Of a stretch of 64,000 nt of DNA, positions 1-8,430 are shown in pieces. The DNA is taken from the NCBI RefSeq assembly GCF_019216885.1, contig NZ_JAAQRC020000001.1:3940001-4004000 (forward strand). Direction: 5' to 3'. Position numbers and translations under genes: made by a program. The first letter of the stretch is position 1, and each line of letters begins with the position of its first letter. The notes under the pieces are model-generated. The model was not told where the DNA came from. It was given only the letters and a program-made list of their open reading frames with translations, and ran no database searches. The stretch comes from Methylobacterium sp. SyP6R (GTDB taxonomy: Bacteria > Pseudomonadota > Alphaproteobacteria > Rhizobiales > Beijerinckiaceae).

Positions 1-57
1 GCCGAGCCGCCTCCCGCTTCAATATCCTTGCCGCAACACGAGACAGGAGGAGCCCCC

Positions 58-348
58 ATGTGCCGGATCTTCGCCGAGCAGACGCCGGAGCGCTACGCCT
101 ACGAGACGCGCTCGCTGCGGATCGGCGGGCACTGCACCTCCCTGCGCCTCGAGACCGCGTTCTGGACCATCCTGGAGGAGATCGCCCGCCAGGAGGGCCT
201 CAGCGTCGCGAAATTCGCCACCAAGCTCCACGACGAGGTGCTGGAACGGCATGGCGAGGTGCGCAACTTCGCCTCGCTCCTGCGCTGCTCCTGCCTGATC
301 TACCTGTCCGAGGGGAGCCGTGCCCCCACGCTGATGGCGGCGGAATAG
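58..348 (+). CDS. Ribbon-helix-helix domain protein
   Basis: A 96-residue protein. The start at 58 follows an AGGAGG ribosome binding site about 8 bases upstream; an in-frame start at 28 lacks one. The sequence runs from a short beta-like segment (SLRIGGHCTSLRLE) into helices (FWTILEEIARQEGLSVAKF), the layout of the ribbon-helix-helix family common in Rhizobiales. Proteins of this family are usually small DNA-binding regulators, but I see no target site here. It converges on the GMC oxidoreductase gene with a one-base gap between the two stop codons. Family assignment is by pattern; function is inferred. Confidence 0.75.
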   Translation: MCRIFAEQTPERYAYETRSLRIGGHCTSLRLETAFWTILEEIARQEGLSVAKFATKLHDEVLERHGEVRNFASLLRCSCLIYLSEGSRAPTLMAAE

Positions 349-349
349 A

Positions 350-1987
350 CTATCTCACCTCTTCCAGGATCATCGCCGCTCCCTTCTCGGCCAGCATGAT
401 CGTCGGCGAGTTGGTGTTGCCCGAGGTGATGCGCGGCATCGCCGAGGCGTCGGCGACCCGTAAGCCCCGGATCCCGCGCACCCGCAGGCGCGCATCGAGC
501 ACCGCGCCGGCATCGTGGTCGGCCCCCATCCGGGCGGTGCCGACGGGATGGAAGATCGTGGTGCCGAGGTCGCCCGCGGCCTTGAGCAGGTCGGCGTCGC
601 TGGTGAGGCCCGGCCCCGGCAGGTGCTCCTCCGGCCGGTAGCGGGCGAGCGGCGCCTGGGCGACGATGCGGCGGGTCAGCTTCAGGGAATCGACCGCGAC
701 GCGCCGGTCCTCCTCGGTCGAGAGGTAGTTCGGGCGGATCTCCGGGGGGCTGAGCGGGTCGGGGCTCGCGGCGTGCACGCTGCCGCGGCTCGACGGACGC
801 AGGTTGCACACGCTCGCCGTGAAGGCACCGAACGGGTGCAAGCCCTCGCCCCACTTGTCGAGGGAGAGCGGCTGGAAATGGTATTCGAGGTTGGCGGTGG
901 CGTAATCGGGCGATGAGCGGGTGAACACCCCGACCTGGCTCGGCGCCATGGTCAGCGGCCCGGTGCGGAACAGCGCGTATTCGACGCCCATCCAGCCGCG
1001 CTTCACCAGATTGGCATAGGTGAGGTTGAGGGTGGGCACGCCCGTCACCTTGTAGACCGGCCGGATCTGCAGGTGATCCTGCAGATTCTCGCCGACGCCC
1101 GGTGCGTGATGGGCGACGTCGATGCCGAGGCCCCGGAGCCGCGCCCCGTCGCCGATGCCGGAGAGTTCGAGAAGTTTCGGCGTCGCGACGGCGCCGGCCG
1201 AGAGTACCACCTCGCCGTTCGCCCGGGCGAGGTAGCGCTGCCCGCTGCGCTCGAACACCACGCCGACGGCGCGGCCGTCCTCGATCAGCACCCGCTCGAC
1301 ATGCACGCCGGTCTCGAGCCGCAGGTTCGGGCGGGTCAGGGCCGGCTTCAGGAAGCCGCGGGCCGCGCTCCAGCGCCGGCCGCGGCGCTGGTTGACCTGG
1401 AAGTAGGACGAGCCCTCGTTGTCGCCGGTATTGAAGTCCGGGATCTTCGGGATGCCGGCGGCCGCCGCGGCGTCCCGGATCGCGTCGAGGATCGCCCAGC
1501 GGATCCGCGGCGGCTCGACCCGCCACTCGCCGCCGGAGCGGTGGAAGCCGTTCGGCGGCGCGATGTGGTCCTCGTGCTTGAGGAAGTACGGCAGCACGTC
1601 GTCCCAGCCCCAGCCGTCGAGGCCGAGCTGGCGCCAGCCGTCGTAATCGGCGGCCTGGCCGCGCATGTAGATCATCGCGTTGATGGCCGAGGAACCGCCG
1701 ATGACCTTGCCGCGGGGATAGGCGAGGGCGCGCCCGTTCAGGCCGGCCTCGGCCTGGGTGGTGAACAGCCAGTCCGCCCGCTTGTTGCCGATGGCGAAGA
1801 GGTAGCCGGCCGGGATGTGGAACCAGATCCAGTTGTCGCGCCCGCCCGCCTCCAGCACCAGCACGCGCCGGTGCGAATCGGCCGAGAGGCGGTTGGCGAG
1901 CACGCAGCCCGCCGAGCCCGCCCCGACCACGATGAAGTCGTAGGTGCCGAAATCCTCGAAAGCCCCGCCGGCCGTGCTGCCCGCCAT
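350..1987 (-). CDS. GMC family oxidoreductase (choline dehydrogenase-like)
   Basis: A 545-residue FAD enzyme of the glucose-methanol-choline family, which oxidises alcohols. The N-terminal dinucleotide-binding loop is VGAGSAG (residues 21-27). The second GMC signature region is PRGKVIGGSSAINAM near residues 94-110. The C-terminal block FHPVGTARMG carries the expected active-site histidine, followed by the conserved NTNSPTIMLAEKGA segment. The chosen ATG at 1987 has AGGA eight bases upstream; the reading frame stays open about 50 codons further but that part looks non-coding. The substrate cannot be told from sequence: choline, other alcohols and polyethylene glycol are all used by relatives. 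No betaine aldehyde dehydrogenase or transporter lies nearby. Confidence 0.92.
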   Translation of the reverse strand: MAGSTAGGAFEDFGTYDFIVVGAGSAGCVLANRLSADSHRRVLVLEAGGRDNWIWFHIPAGYLFAIGNKRADWLFTTQAEAGLNGRALAYPRGKVIGGSSAINAMIYMRGQAADYDGWRQLGLDGWGWDDVLPYFLKHEDHIAPPNGFHRSGGEWRVEPPRIRWAILDAIRDAAAAAGIPKIPDFNTGDNEGSSYFQVNQRRGRRWSAARGFLKPALTRPNLRLETGVHVERVLIEDGRAVGVVFERSGQRYLARANGEVVLSAGAVATPKLLELSGIGDGARLRGLGIDVAHHAPGVGENLQDHLQIRPVYKVTGVPTLNLTYANLVKRGWMGVEYALFRTGPLTMAPSQVGVFTRSSPDYATANLEYHFQPLSLDKWGEGLHPFGAFTASVCNLRPSSRGSVHAASPDPLSPPEIRPNYLSTEEDRRVAVDSLKLTRRIVAQAPLARYRPEEHLPGPGLTSDADLLKAAGDLGTTIFHPVGTARMGADHDAGAVLDARLRVRGIRGLRVADASAMPRITSGNTNSPTIMLAEKGAAMILEEVR

Positions 1988-2091
1988 CGCGTTTCCTGCC
2001 CTGATCTCTCGTTCCGGCCGGTTTAGCGCATTCCGCTGGCGACGGCGCAAGGGGTTGCGGTTAAGCTCTCCGAAAAGCCGGGGAGGGGACG

Positions 2092-3645
2092 ATGGGGCGC
2101 AAGGTGGGGATCGCGGTCGGGGTGGCGGTCGGCCTGTTGTCGGCACCGGCCCTCGCCGGGGAATGCGGCGCGCTCGCCAACCTCAGGATCGAGGCGGTGA
2201 ACCTCCACTCGGCCGCCGAGGTGCCGGCCGCCGGGGACCTGCCGGCCTATTGCCGGGTGCTCGGCACGGTGCGGCCGGCGATCAGCTTCGAGGTGCGGCT
2301 GCCGCTGCAGAACTGGAACGGCAAGTATTACGGCACCGGCTGCGGCGGCTTCTGCGGCACCCTGCTGTCGGATGCGCCGGGCTTCACCAACGCGATGAAT
2401 TACGGCCTGCGCCGGGGCTACGCCGCCTCGACGATGGATGGGGGCCATTGGGGCACCGGCTCGGCCGACGGGCGCTGGGCCGCCGGCGACCTCGTCGCCC
2501 GGATGGATTGGGGCCAGCGCGCGGTGACCGAGACCGCCCGGGTCAGCAAGGTGCTGGTGCGGGCCTTCTACGACCGGCCGCAGGCGAAGTCGTACTTCGC
2601 CGGCTGCTCCACCGGCGGCCGCATGGCCGCGATGGAGGCGCTGAAATACCCGAAGGATTTCGATGGGATCATCAGCGGGGCGCCGGCCCTCGACTATACC
2701 GGTCTCGTCGCCACCAGCTTCGCCTTTGTGACGAAGGCGAATACCGGCGCCGACGGCAAGCCGATCCTGACCACGCCGCGGGCCAGGCTGGTGGCGGAGG
2801 CGGTGGCGGCCGCCTGCGGGGCGAAGGAGGCCGGGGGCCTCGTCGCCGATCCGCGGCAATGCAGCTTCGAGCCGGCGTCCCTGCGGTGCACCGGCAAAAC
2901 AACGGACAAGTGCCTGAACGAGGCCGAACTCGGGGTCTTGGAGAAATGGTATGCCGGCCCGACGGATGCGGCCGGCCGGCAACTCTATCCGGGCGGCATC
3001 CCGCTGGGTTCCGAGGCGCATTGGCCGCGCTGGCTCACGGGCTTGGGCAACGCGCCGGCGATCCTGCCGCTCTTCTCCGCCGATTTCCTGCGCTACATGG
3101 CGTTCTGGCCCTCGCCCGGGCCGGCCTATCGCGTGACGGATTTCGATTTCTCCGCCGATCCGGCCCGGATGGCGCCGCAGGCGCAGGTCTACAACGCCGC
3201 CACCTACGATCCCGCCGCCGGGGCCGTCCGGCCGGTCTCCGACCTGTCGGCGTTCCGCGACGCGGGCGGCAAGCTCCTGATCTATCACGGCTGGGGCGAT
3301 CCGCTGGTCACGCCGTTCATGAGCGTCGCCTTCTACGAGGCCTTGGCCCAAGGGTTCGATGGAAAGGGGGCGGGCGGCCTCGACCGGCTGAGGGACACCG
3401 CGCGCCTGTTCATGGTGCCGGGCATGGACCATTGCGGCATCGGCACCGAGGGGCCGGGCATCTCCGACACCGGCATCGATCCGCTGACGGCGCTGGAGCG
3501 CTGGGTCGAGGCCGGCGAGGCGCCGCGCGAGCTCGTCGCCACGAAGCGCGATGCCGGCGGCGCGGTGTTCTGGTCGCGGCCGGTCTGCGCCTATCCGCAG
3601 GTCCCCCGCGCCGAGGGAGCCGGCCTCACCTGCCCGGCGCCCTGA
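2092..3645 (+). CDS. Tannase/feruloyl esterase family hydrolase, secreted
   Basis: A 517-residue alpha/beta hydrolase with an N-terminal signal peptide (hydrophobic core about residues 5-20, AXA-like cleavage near ALAG). It has the diagnostic CS-D-HC arrangement of the tannase/feruloyl esterase family: Cys172-Ser173 in GCSTGG, Asp403 in YHGWGDPLV, and His447-Cys448 in MDHCG. The two cysteines flanking the catalytic residues form a disulfide in known members. Likely role: hydrolysis of plant phenolic esters (gallates, ferulates) in the periplasm or outside the cell, which would suit a plant-associated bacterium. Exact substrate unknown. Divergent from the GMC oxidoreductase with a 104-base gap that should hold both promoters. 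Confidence 0.9.
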   Translation: MGRKVGIAVGVAVGLLSAPALAGECGALANLRIEAVNLHSAAEVPAAGDLPAYCRVLGTVRPAISFEVRLPLQNWNGKYYGTGCGGFCGTLLSDAPGFTNAMNYGLRRGYAASTMDGGHWGTGSADGRWAAGDLVARMDWGQRAVTETARVSKVLVRAFYDRPQAKSYFAGCSTGGRMAAMEALKYPKDFDGIISGAPALDYTGLVATSFAFVTKANTGADGKPILTTPRARLVAEAVAAACGAKEAGGLVADPRQCSFEPASLRCTGKTTDKCLNEAELGVLEKWYAGPTDAAGRQLYPGGIPLGSEAHWPRWLTGLGNAPAILPLFSADFLRYMAFWPSPGPAYRVTDFDFSADPARMAPQAQVYNAATYDPAAGAVRPVSDLSAFRDAGGKLLIYHGWGDPLVTPFMSVAFYEALAQGFDGKGAGGLDRLRDTARLFMVPGMDHCGIGTEGPGISDTGIDPLTALERWVEAGEAPRELVATKRDAGGAVFWSRPVCAYPQVPRAEGAGLTCPAP

Positions 3646-3683
3646 GGAGGCAGGCGACGGCCCCGGGTGGCCTCGGTTCGGTA

Positions 3684-3705
3684 CCGACCGGCCTCGGCCG
3701 GTCGG
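3684..3705 (+). terminator. Terminator-like hairpin after the tannase gene
   Basis: A perfect 10-base dyad (CCGACCGGCC / GGCCGGTCGG) with a 2-base centre, 39 bases past the tannase stop. There is no T-run, so it may be a Rho-linked hairpin and not a classical intrinsic terminator. Confidence 0.45.
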
Positions 3706-3812
3706 CCTAGGGCGATTGTGTCTGCACGGCGGATAGAATTCCTCTAGAGTGTAACGTGTTAGCAGTTATCCAGGGCCGCTTTCGTGGCATCTGTGCCGCA
3801 GGAGTGGCAGGC

Positions 3813-4064
3813 ATGACCGACGACGCACGACCCCGGGTCCTCTCGATCACCAGTGTCACCGCCGTCAGCACGATCGACGGCGGCGACACCCTGGCGGCCG
3901 AGGTGAGCGGGCCGGATGGCGGCACGGTCTTCCTGCTGATTCCCCTCGGCGCGGCCGGCGCCCTCATCACCCAGCTCACCGATGCAGCCGAGCGCGGGGC
4001 GCAGGAGCGCCGCCTCCACAGCCGGGGGCGCCATCCGGGCCAGGACACACAGGATCTCTCGTAG
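3813..4064 (+). CDS. Small hypothetical protein
   Basis: An 83-residue protein starting at the ATG at 3813, with CAGGAG about 9 bases upstream; an in-frame start 19 codons earlier has no such site. The middle alternates polar and hydrophobic residues (VLSITSVTAVSTIDGG, GTVFLLIPLGAAGALITQL) and looks like beta strands followed by an amphipathic helix. No known domain recognised. It sits between the tannase and the diguanylate cyclase on the same strand, 118 bases before the latter, so could be read with it. Function unknown. Confidence 0.55.
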   Translation: MTDDARPRVLSITSVTAVSTIDGGDTLAAEVSGPDGGTVFLLIPLGAAGALITQLTDAAERGAQERRLHSRGRHPGQDTQDLS

Positions 4065-4182
4065 GATCCCCGGGCAGGATCTCCGCCGTCGGTCGGCACG
4101 ATCGTTCGAATGCGAGCGATCGGCTGAACCGTTCGTTTCGTCAGACGGGCGAGAACGGGCCCCCGGGTCGCGGAGGTCCATC

Positions 4183-5901
4183 GTGTCGTTCAGGAATCGC
4201 CTCCGCTTCGAGCACCAGCTCGCCGCGCTGGTCGGCTTGCTCTGCCTCGCCCTGGTCGGGGCGACGGTGGGCGGGGCGATCTGGCTCGAGCGGCGGAGCG
4301 CCCTCCGGCTGGCCGAGGACCGTCTCGCCCGCCTCGCCGCCGGCATGGCGGAGAACCTCGACACCACCTTGCGCGAGCGCTTCCGCGAGATCCAGGTCGT
4401 CGCCGGCCTCGCGCCCTTGCGCGAGCGCTGGGCCACCGACCCCGCGGCCACCCGCGGCGTTCTCACCGCCATGCGGACCACCGCCCCGGATTACGCCTGG
4501 CTCGGCTTCGTCGCGCCGGATGGCCGCGTGCGGGCCGGTACGGAGGGGATGCTCGAAGGGATGGCGATGACCGGGCGGACCTGGTTCGAGACCGGGCTGA
4601 CCCGGCCCAATGTCGGCGACGTGCACGAGGCCGTGCTGCTGAGCCGGCTCCTGACACGCACCGAGCCCGAGCCCCTGCGCCTCGTCGACCTGGCCGCTCC
4701 GGTGCGCGATGCCGGCGGTGCCGTCATCGGAGTGCTCGGCGGTCACCTGAGCTGGGACTGGGCGATCCGGGTCCGCCGCCGGCTCCTCGACGAGGGACTG
4801 CCCGGCACCGACCTGTGGGTGCTCGACCGGAACGGGCGCGTGATCCTGGGGCCGCGCCTCGGCGTGATGCCGTTCGGGCCGAAGCGGCTCGGCGTCATGG
4901 CCGAAGAAGAGAGGGGCACCTTCGCGGCGGAGATCGCCGGGGAGACGCGGCTGGCGGGCTTCGCCTCGGCGGCGACGGGAGCGCGGAGCGGGATCGCCGG
5001 CGGCGATCCCGGCCTCGGCTGGATCGTGGTGGCGACCAGAGCCGAGGCGGAGGCCGTCGCGCCGGTGCAACGTTCCGTCCAGGCGCTGCTCGGCCTCGGC
5101 GCCGCCGTCGCCGTGCTGGGCATCGCGCTCGCCTGGTCGCTCGGGCGCCGCGCCGCGGCCCCGCTCCGGCAGTTGACCGCGGCTTTGGACCGGGTCGGCC
5201 GCGACGCCGACGCCACGACCCTGCCGCGCCTCGACGGGGCGCGGGAATTCGCCGCCCTCTCGGCGGCCCTGCGCTCGCTGCTGCGGCGGATCGGCACCGT
5301 CGAGCGCGAGCTCAGCGACGTGACGCTCCGCTCGACCCGCGTCGCCGCCTTCTACCGGCGCCAGATCGAGGATCTGCGCCAGGTCGCCGGCACCGACATT
5401 CTGACCGGGCTCCTCAACCGGCGCGGCTTCGCCAAGCCGGCGGAGATGGCCTTCGCGCAGGCCAGGGACGGCTACGGGGTCGCCGTGCTGGTCGTCGACG
5501 TCGACCACTTCAAGGGCGTCAACGACCGGCACGGCCACGATGCCGGCGACGCGGTGATCCGCCGTGTCGGCGCCCTGCTGGTGGAGGCGTTGCGCATCTC
5601 CGATACCGTGGCCCGCTTCGGCGGCGAGGAATTCGTGGTGCTGCTCGTCGGCCTCGGCGGCGCCGAGGCGGAGCACATCGCCGAACGCCTCTGCGGCGCG
5701 GTGCGCCACGCCGAGATCGCCCATGGCGGCCGCACCATCGCGGTCACGGTCAGCATCGGGGTGGCGACGGTGTCGATACGCGACCCCGACATCCAGGCGA
5801 CGATCGCCCGGGCGGACGCGGCGCTCTACGACGCCAAGGCGCATGGGCGCGATCGGGTCAGCGTCGCGGTGGCGCGCGAGGAGGCCGGGCGGGCGGCGTG
5901 A
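4183..5901 (+). CDS. Membrane-bound diguanylate cyclase (Cache-like sensor, HAMP-like linker, GGDEF)
   Basis: A 572-residue signalling enzyme that should make cyclic di-GMP. TM1 spans about residues 13-35, a periplasmic Cache-type sensor about 37-285 (DYAWLGFVAPDGRV, LWVLDRNGRVILG), TM2 about 299-320, then a HAMP-like linker and coiled coil. The GGDEF domain starts near 400 (DILTGLLNRRGF) with active-site GGEEF at 480-484. An inhibitory I-site RISD is at 471-474, exactly five residues before GGEEF, so the enzyme is probably active and product-inhibited. There is no EAL domain. The start is GTG at 4183 after GGAGG; the frame is open further upstream but without good coding signs. Confidence 0.92.
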   Translation: MSFRNRLRFEHQLAALVGLLCLALVGATVGGAIWLERRSALRLAEDRLARLAAGMAENLDTTLRERFREIQVVAGLAPLRERWATDPAATRGVLTAMRTTAPDYAWLGFVAPDGRVRAGTEGMLEGMAMTGRTWFETGLTRPNVGDVHEAVLLSRLLTRTEPEPLRLVDLAAPVRDAGGAVIGVLGGHLSWDWAIRVRRRLLDEGLPGTDLWVLDRNGRVILGPRLGVMPFGPKRLGVMAEEERGTFAAEIAGETRLAGFASAATGARSGIAGGDPGLGWIVVATRAEAEAVAPVQRSVQALLGLGAAVAVLGIALAWSLGRRAAAPLRQLTAALDRVGRDADATTLPRLDGAREFAALSAALRSLLRRIGTVERELSDVTLRSTRVAAFYRRQIEDLRQVAGTDILTGLLNRRGFAKPAEMAFAQARDGYGVAVLVVDVDHFKGVNDRHGHDAGDAVIRRVGALLVEALRISDTVARFGGEEFVVLLVGLGGAEAEHIAERLCGAVRHAEIAHGGRTIAVTVSIGVATVSIRDPDIQATIARADAALYDAKAHGRDRVSVAVAREEAGRAA

Positions 5902-5908
5902 GCCGTGC

Positions 5909-6463
5909 TCACCCCCGTTCCAGGCCCACTGACCGGCGGACGAAGCCGAAAGCGGAGGTCAGGCCGCTCGCCGCCGCCTCGGCAGTGGCCTGCACCGCGT
6001 CGCTCGCCGCTTGCAGGGTTCCGCCGGCCGGCATGGCCGAGGCGGGGAGGGCCGCGACGCGGCTCGCCGCCCGCGCGAAGCCGACCTGTAGCACCTCGCG
6101 ATCATGCGTTACCAAGGCGGCCAGCCGTGCGTCCGCCAGGGCGACGATGAAGCCGCCGTCAGTGAATGCGATCTCGACCAGGGCCTTGGGCCGACTCTCG
6201 TCGGCCTCGACCGCCGCCAGGGCCGAGGCCGCCAGACCGGTCGCCCCGGTCAGGTCGAGGTTGGAGGCCAGGCCGAGGCCGCCCTTGAGGCCGGTCAGAA
6301 CCTGCTCGCCCCAGTTGCGCTCTCCGGCTATGCCGCCGTGCGACTCGATGGTCACGACCGCATCGACGCCGCGCTCGGCTCCGTCCGGCGTCGTGAAGAC
6401 GCCCGCCTCGTACTGGCCGCGTCCCTTGCCGCAACTGCCTGCAACGACTTTGATCTCGGCCAT
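5909..6463 (-). CDS. Hypothetical protein
   Basis: A 184-residue protein starting at the ATG at 6463 (MAEIKVVAGSCGKGRG). The first half has strand-like segments with Gly-Gly turns. The middle (LAASALAAVEADESRPKALVEIAFTDGG) and the end (TLQAASDAVQATAEAAAS) are alanine-rich helices, and no signal peptide is evident. I do not recognise a family. It converges on the diguanylate cyclase gene (7 bases between stops) and has no close partner. Codon use matches its neighbours. An upstream extension of the frame to 6748 overlaps the small membrane peptide gene on the other strand and is unlikely to be translated. Confidence 0.6.
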   Translation of the reverse strand: MAEIKVVAGSCGKGRGQYEAGVFTTPDGAERGVDAVVTIESHGGIAGERNWGEQVLTGLKGGLGLASNLDLTGATGLAASALAAVEADESRPKALVEIAFTDGGFIVALADARLAALVTHDREVLQVGFARAASRVAALPASAMPAGGTLQAASDAVQATAEAAASGLTSAFGFVRRSVGLERG

Positions 6464-6632
6464 GAGGACGCCCCATCCGCCGGCAGTGGTTCCCGGTTGC
6501 GATCCCGATGCCACCATCCTCGACGGTCCGGCGAGCTTAATGGTGCGGTTGTAGCCCTGTCGAGAGGCACAGGCGGCCTGCGGCCTCGGCCGCGACGCTG
6601 GTTTGGCCCTCGCGGACCCCCACGTTTCGGGT

Positions 6633-6658
6633 GGAACCCGATCACGCCAAGCTCCGTT
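6633..6658 (+). promoter_or_regulatory. Putative sigma-EcfG (general stress) promoter, GGAAC-N17-CGTT
   Basis: GGAAC at 6633-6637 and CGTT at 6655-6658, 17 bases apart. This matches the alphaproteobacterial extracytoplasmic sigma factor EcfG/RpoE2/SigT consensus (GGAAC, 16-17 bases, CGTT). It lies 41 bases before the start of the 27-residue membrane peptide, the right distance for its promoter. Confidence 0.6.
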
Positions 6659-6698
6659 GTTACTGCATGTGAGTATCCGTGCAGTCATGGAGGCGGCA

Positions 6699-6782
6699 AT
6701 GATGAAAGGTGGATTGCTCTGGTTGATCGGAATTCCGATTCCGATCATCCTGATCCTGTTCTTCTTGGGCTATCTGCACTGA
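6699..6782 (+). CDS. Small hydrophobic membrane peptide (27 residues)
   Basis: A very short gene. The tandem ATG codons at 6699 and 6702 follow a GGAGG site at 6689-6693 with spacing of 5 or 8 bases; another in-frame ATG is at 6687. The peptide begins MMKGGLLWLIG, continues with an IPIPIIL stretch, and is one continuous membrane span ending in GYLH. Small hydrophobic proteins of this type are often stress-induced in Proteobacteria. A GGAAC-N17-CGTT promoter lies just upstream. Third-codon usage (GGT, GGA, ATT) is looser than in neighbours, so coding is supported mainly by the ribosome binding site, promoter and clean transmembrane composition. Function unknown. Confidence 0.65.
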   Translation: MMKGGLLWLIGIPIPIILILFFLGYLH

Positions 6783-7063
6783 CGGAACTGGAAGGCGCAG
6801 GCCGGACGCGGCGCGGGATCGGTGTGAAAGCCGGGCTTGCGCCGCTTCCATGCGTTCGACGGGCCCGCGAGGGCCTGTTCGACTTGAGAGGCGGAGGCGG
6901 GACACCCCGCCGTGGCGAGCCACCCTCCACCGATCGGGCGGCTGCCGGGATCCGATCGTCCGACCCCGCTCTTGCGCGGCGCCGTCGTCGCTTGGCAGAC
7001 AGGCGCGGCGGACGGCTCACCCGAATCCGGGGAAGGAGCCGCCGCACGGGAGGACACGAAACC

Positions 7064-7840
7064 ATGGCACAGGATCTGGCCGGGAAGATCGCCTGGGTGA
7101 CGGGCGCGGGCAGCGGCATCGGCGAGGCGGCGGCCCTGGCCCTCGCGGGGGCGGGGGCCCGGGTGGTGCTCACCGGGCGCCGGGAGGAGCCGCTGCAGGC
7201 CCTCGCCGAGCGCATCGCCGCGTCGGGCGGCGAGACGGTGGTGGAGCCCGGCGACGTCACGGATGCGGCCCGCATCACGGCGATCGTCGACAGCATCGCG
7301 GCGCGGTTCGGCCGGCTCGACGTGCTGGTGAGCAATGCCGGCAGCAACGTGCGCGAGCGGCGCTGGGACGCCCTGTCGCCGGAGGGCGCGCAAGCGGTGA
7401 TCGAGGCCAACCTGTCGAGCGCCTTCTACGCCTCGCTGGCGGTGCTGCCGCTGATGCGGGCCCAAGGCGACGGCGTCCTGATACACACCGCCTCCTGGGC
7501 CGGGCGCTTCGTCAGCCCGGTGAGCGGGCCGGCCTACACGGCGGCCAAGCACGCAGTGGTGGCGATGAGCCACAGCATCAACATGGAGGAATGCGTCAAC
7601 GGCATCCGCTCGACGGTCCTGTGCCCGGCCGAGGTCGCGACCCCGATCCTCGACAAGCGCCCGGTGCCGGTGACGCCCGAGGACCGGGCCCGCATGCTCC
7701 AGCCCGACGACATGGCGGCGCTGATCCTGTTCGTGGCGACGCGCCCCCGCCACGTCTGCCTCAACGAGGTGGTGATCAGCCCGACCTGGAACCGCGGCTA
7801 CGTGCCGGATGCACGACTGGGCTCGCGCCTGGGCGCGTAA
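7064..7840 (+). CDS. Short-chain dehydrogenase/reductase
   Basis: A 258-residue classical SDR. The nucleotide-binding motif TGAGSGIG is at 13-20, the NAG motif at 91-93, and the catalytic Ser144, Tyr158 and Lys162 (Y-x3-K) are all present. Start at 7064 after GGGAGGA. It should be an NAD(P)-dependent alcohol or ketone oxidoreductase. The conserved acidic-versus-basic cue after strand 2 (LTGRRE) suggests NADP(H), a weak inference. It stands alone between two intergenic regions; the 281-base gap before it shows no strong promoter motif. Substrate unknown. Confidence 0.9.
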   Translation: MAQDLAGKIAWVTGAGSGIGEAAALALAGAGARVVLTGRREEPLQALAERIAASGGETVVEPGDVTDAARITAIVDSIAARFGRLDVLVSNAGSNVRERRWDALSPEGAQAVIEANLSSAFYASLAVLPLMRAQGDGVLIHTASWAGRFVSPVSGPAYTAAKHAVVAMSHSINMEECVNGIRSTVLCPAEVATPILDKRPVPVTPEDRARMLQPDDMAALILFVATRPRHVCLNEVVISPTWNRGYVPDARLGSRLGA

Positions 7841-7925
7841 AGCATTCGACGGCGCGCGTATCGATCGCCTCGGGAGATCGTGTGGCGATCACCCGAAGCC
7901 ATGGGAGCCGGGACCGGAGGCCGGT

Positions 7926-8192
7926 TCATGCGCCCTGCGCGCCGGCGGCGCCGGTCTTCTCGGCCTCGGCCTGCAACTGCAGCTCGCTCCGGTGGAGCCG
8001 GCTGAGCAGCATGAGCATGCGGCCCGGCAGGGCCGTATCCTCGGCGGTGAGCGGCGCCGCGCGGCGCCAGATCGCGGTGTCCCGCGACGAAGTGGTGGTG
8101 TCCCGCGAGGCGGGAGGTTCCCGCACGGGAGTCTGAGCCGGATCGGCACCGGATCCATCCGGCCGAACCTGCTCGCGAACTCGGGCACGCAT
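7926..8192 (-). CDS. Hypothetical small protein, putative general-stress gene
   Basis: An 88-residue protein starting at the ATG at 8192 with AAGGA about 8 bases upstream. The N-terminal half is rich in Arg, Ser, Thr and Pro and is probably disordered. The C-terminal half (PGRMLMLLSRLHRSELQLQA) is a predicted amphipathic helix. A perfect GGAAC-N16-CGTT promoter lies 47 bases upstream of the start on the same strand, which strongly raises the chance that this is a real gene. No family recognised. It converges on the SDR gene. Confidence 0.6.
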   Translation of the reverse strand: MRARVREQVRPDGSGADPAQTPVREPPASRDTTTSSRDTAIWRRAAPLTAEDTALPGRMLMLLSRLHRSELQLQAEAEKTGAAGAQGA

Positions 8193-8238
8193 TGGTCGAT
8201 CCTTCAACGGCCGGCTTCTGGCGACCGGCGCCGCTATG

Positions 8239-8263
8239 AACGCCGACCGGCTGCGCCGGTTCC
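8239..8263 (-). promoter_or_regulatory. Putative sigma-EcfG promoter, perfect GGAAC-N16-CGTT
   Basis: On the minus strand GGAAC occupies 8263-8259 and CGTT 8242-8239, with a 16-base spacer. It reads toward the 88-residue gene, whose start is 47 bases downstream. One perfect match is expected by chance in a window this size, but its position fits a promoter. Confidence 0.65.
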
Positions 8264-8430
8264 GCAGGGATCGGCAAGGTTTCCCTCACGGCACCTCGCT
8301 GATGCGCCGATGCCACACCGGACCGACCGGTGCGACTCGTGCAGCGAACGAGGCGTGGCGCGGCGAGAGAGATGCCGCGCCGGCGTGACGGGGCGGTGAC
8401 GGCGGGCGGCGCGGATGCTATTGGCGCGAC

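Noticed and set aside
300..1526. Long Arg/Gly/Pro-rich open frames antisense or out of frame with the GMC oxidoreductase and many other genes
   Set aside because: High GC makes stop codons rare, so shadow frames are long. They lack ribosome binding sites, domains and normal amino-acid composition.
7889..8188. 99-codon minus-strand frame overlapping the 88-residue gene
   Set aside because: Almost entirely Arg/Pro/Ala. The other frame has a ribosome binding site, an amphipathic helix and an EcfG promoter.
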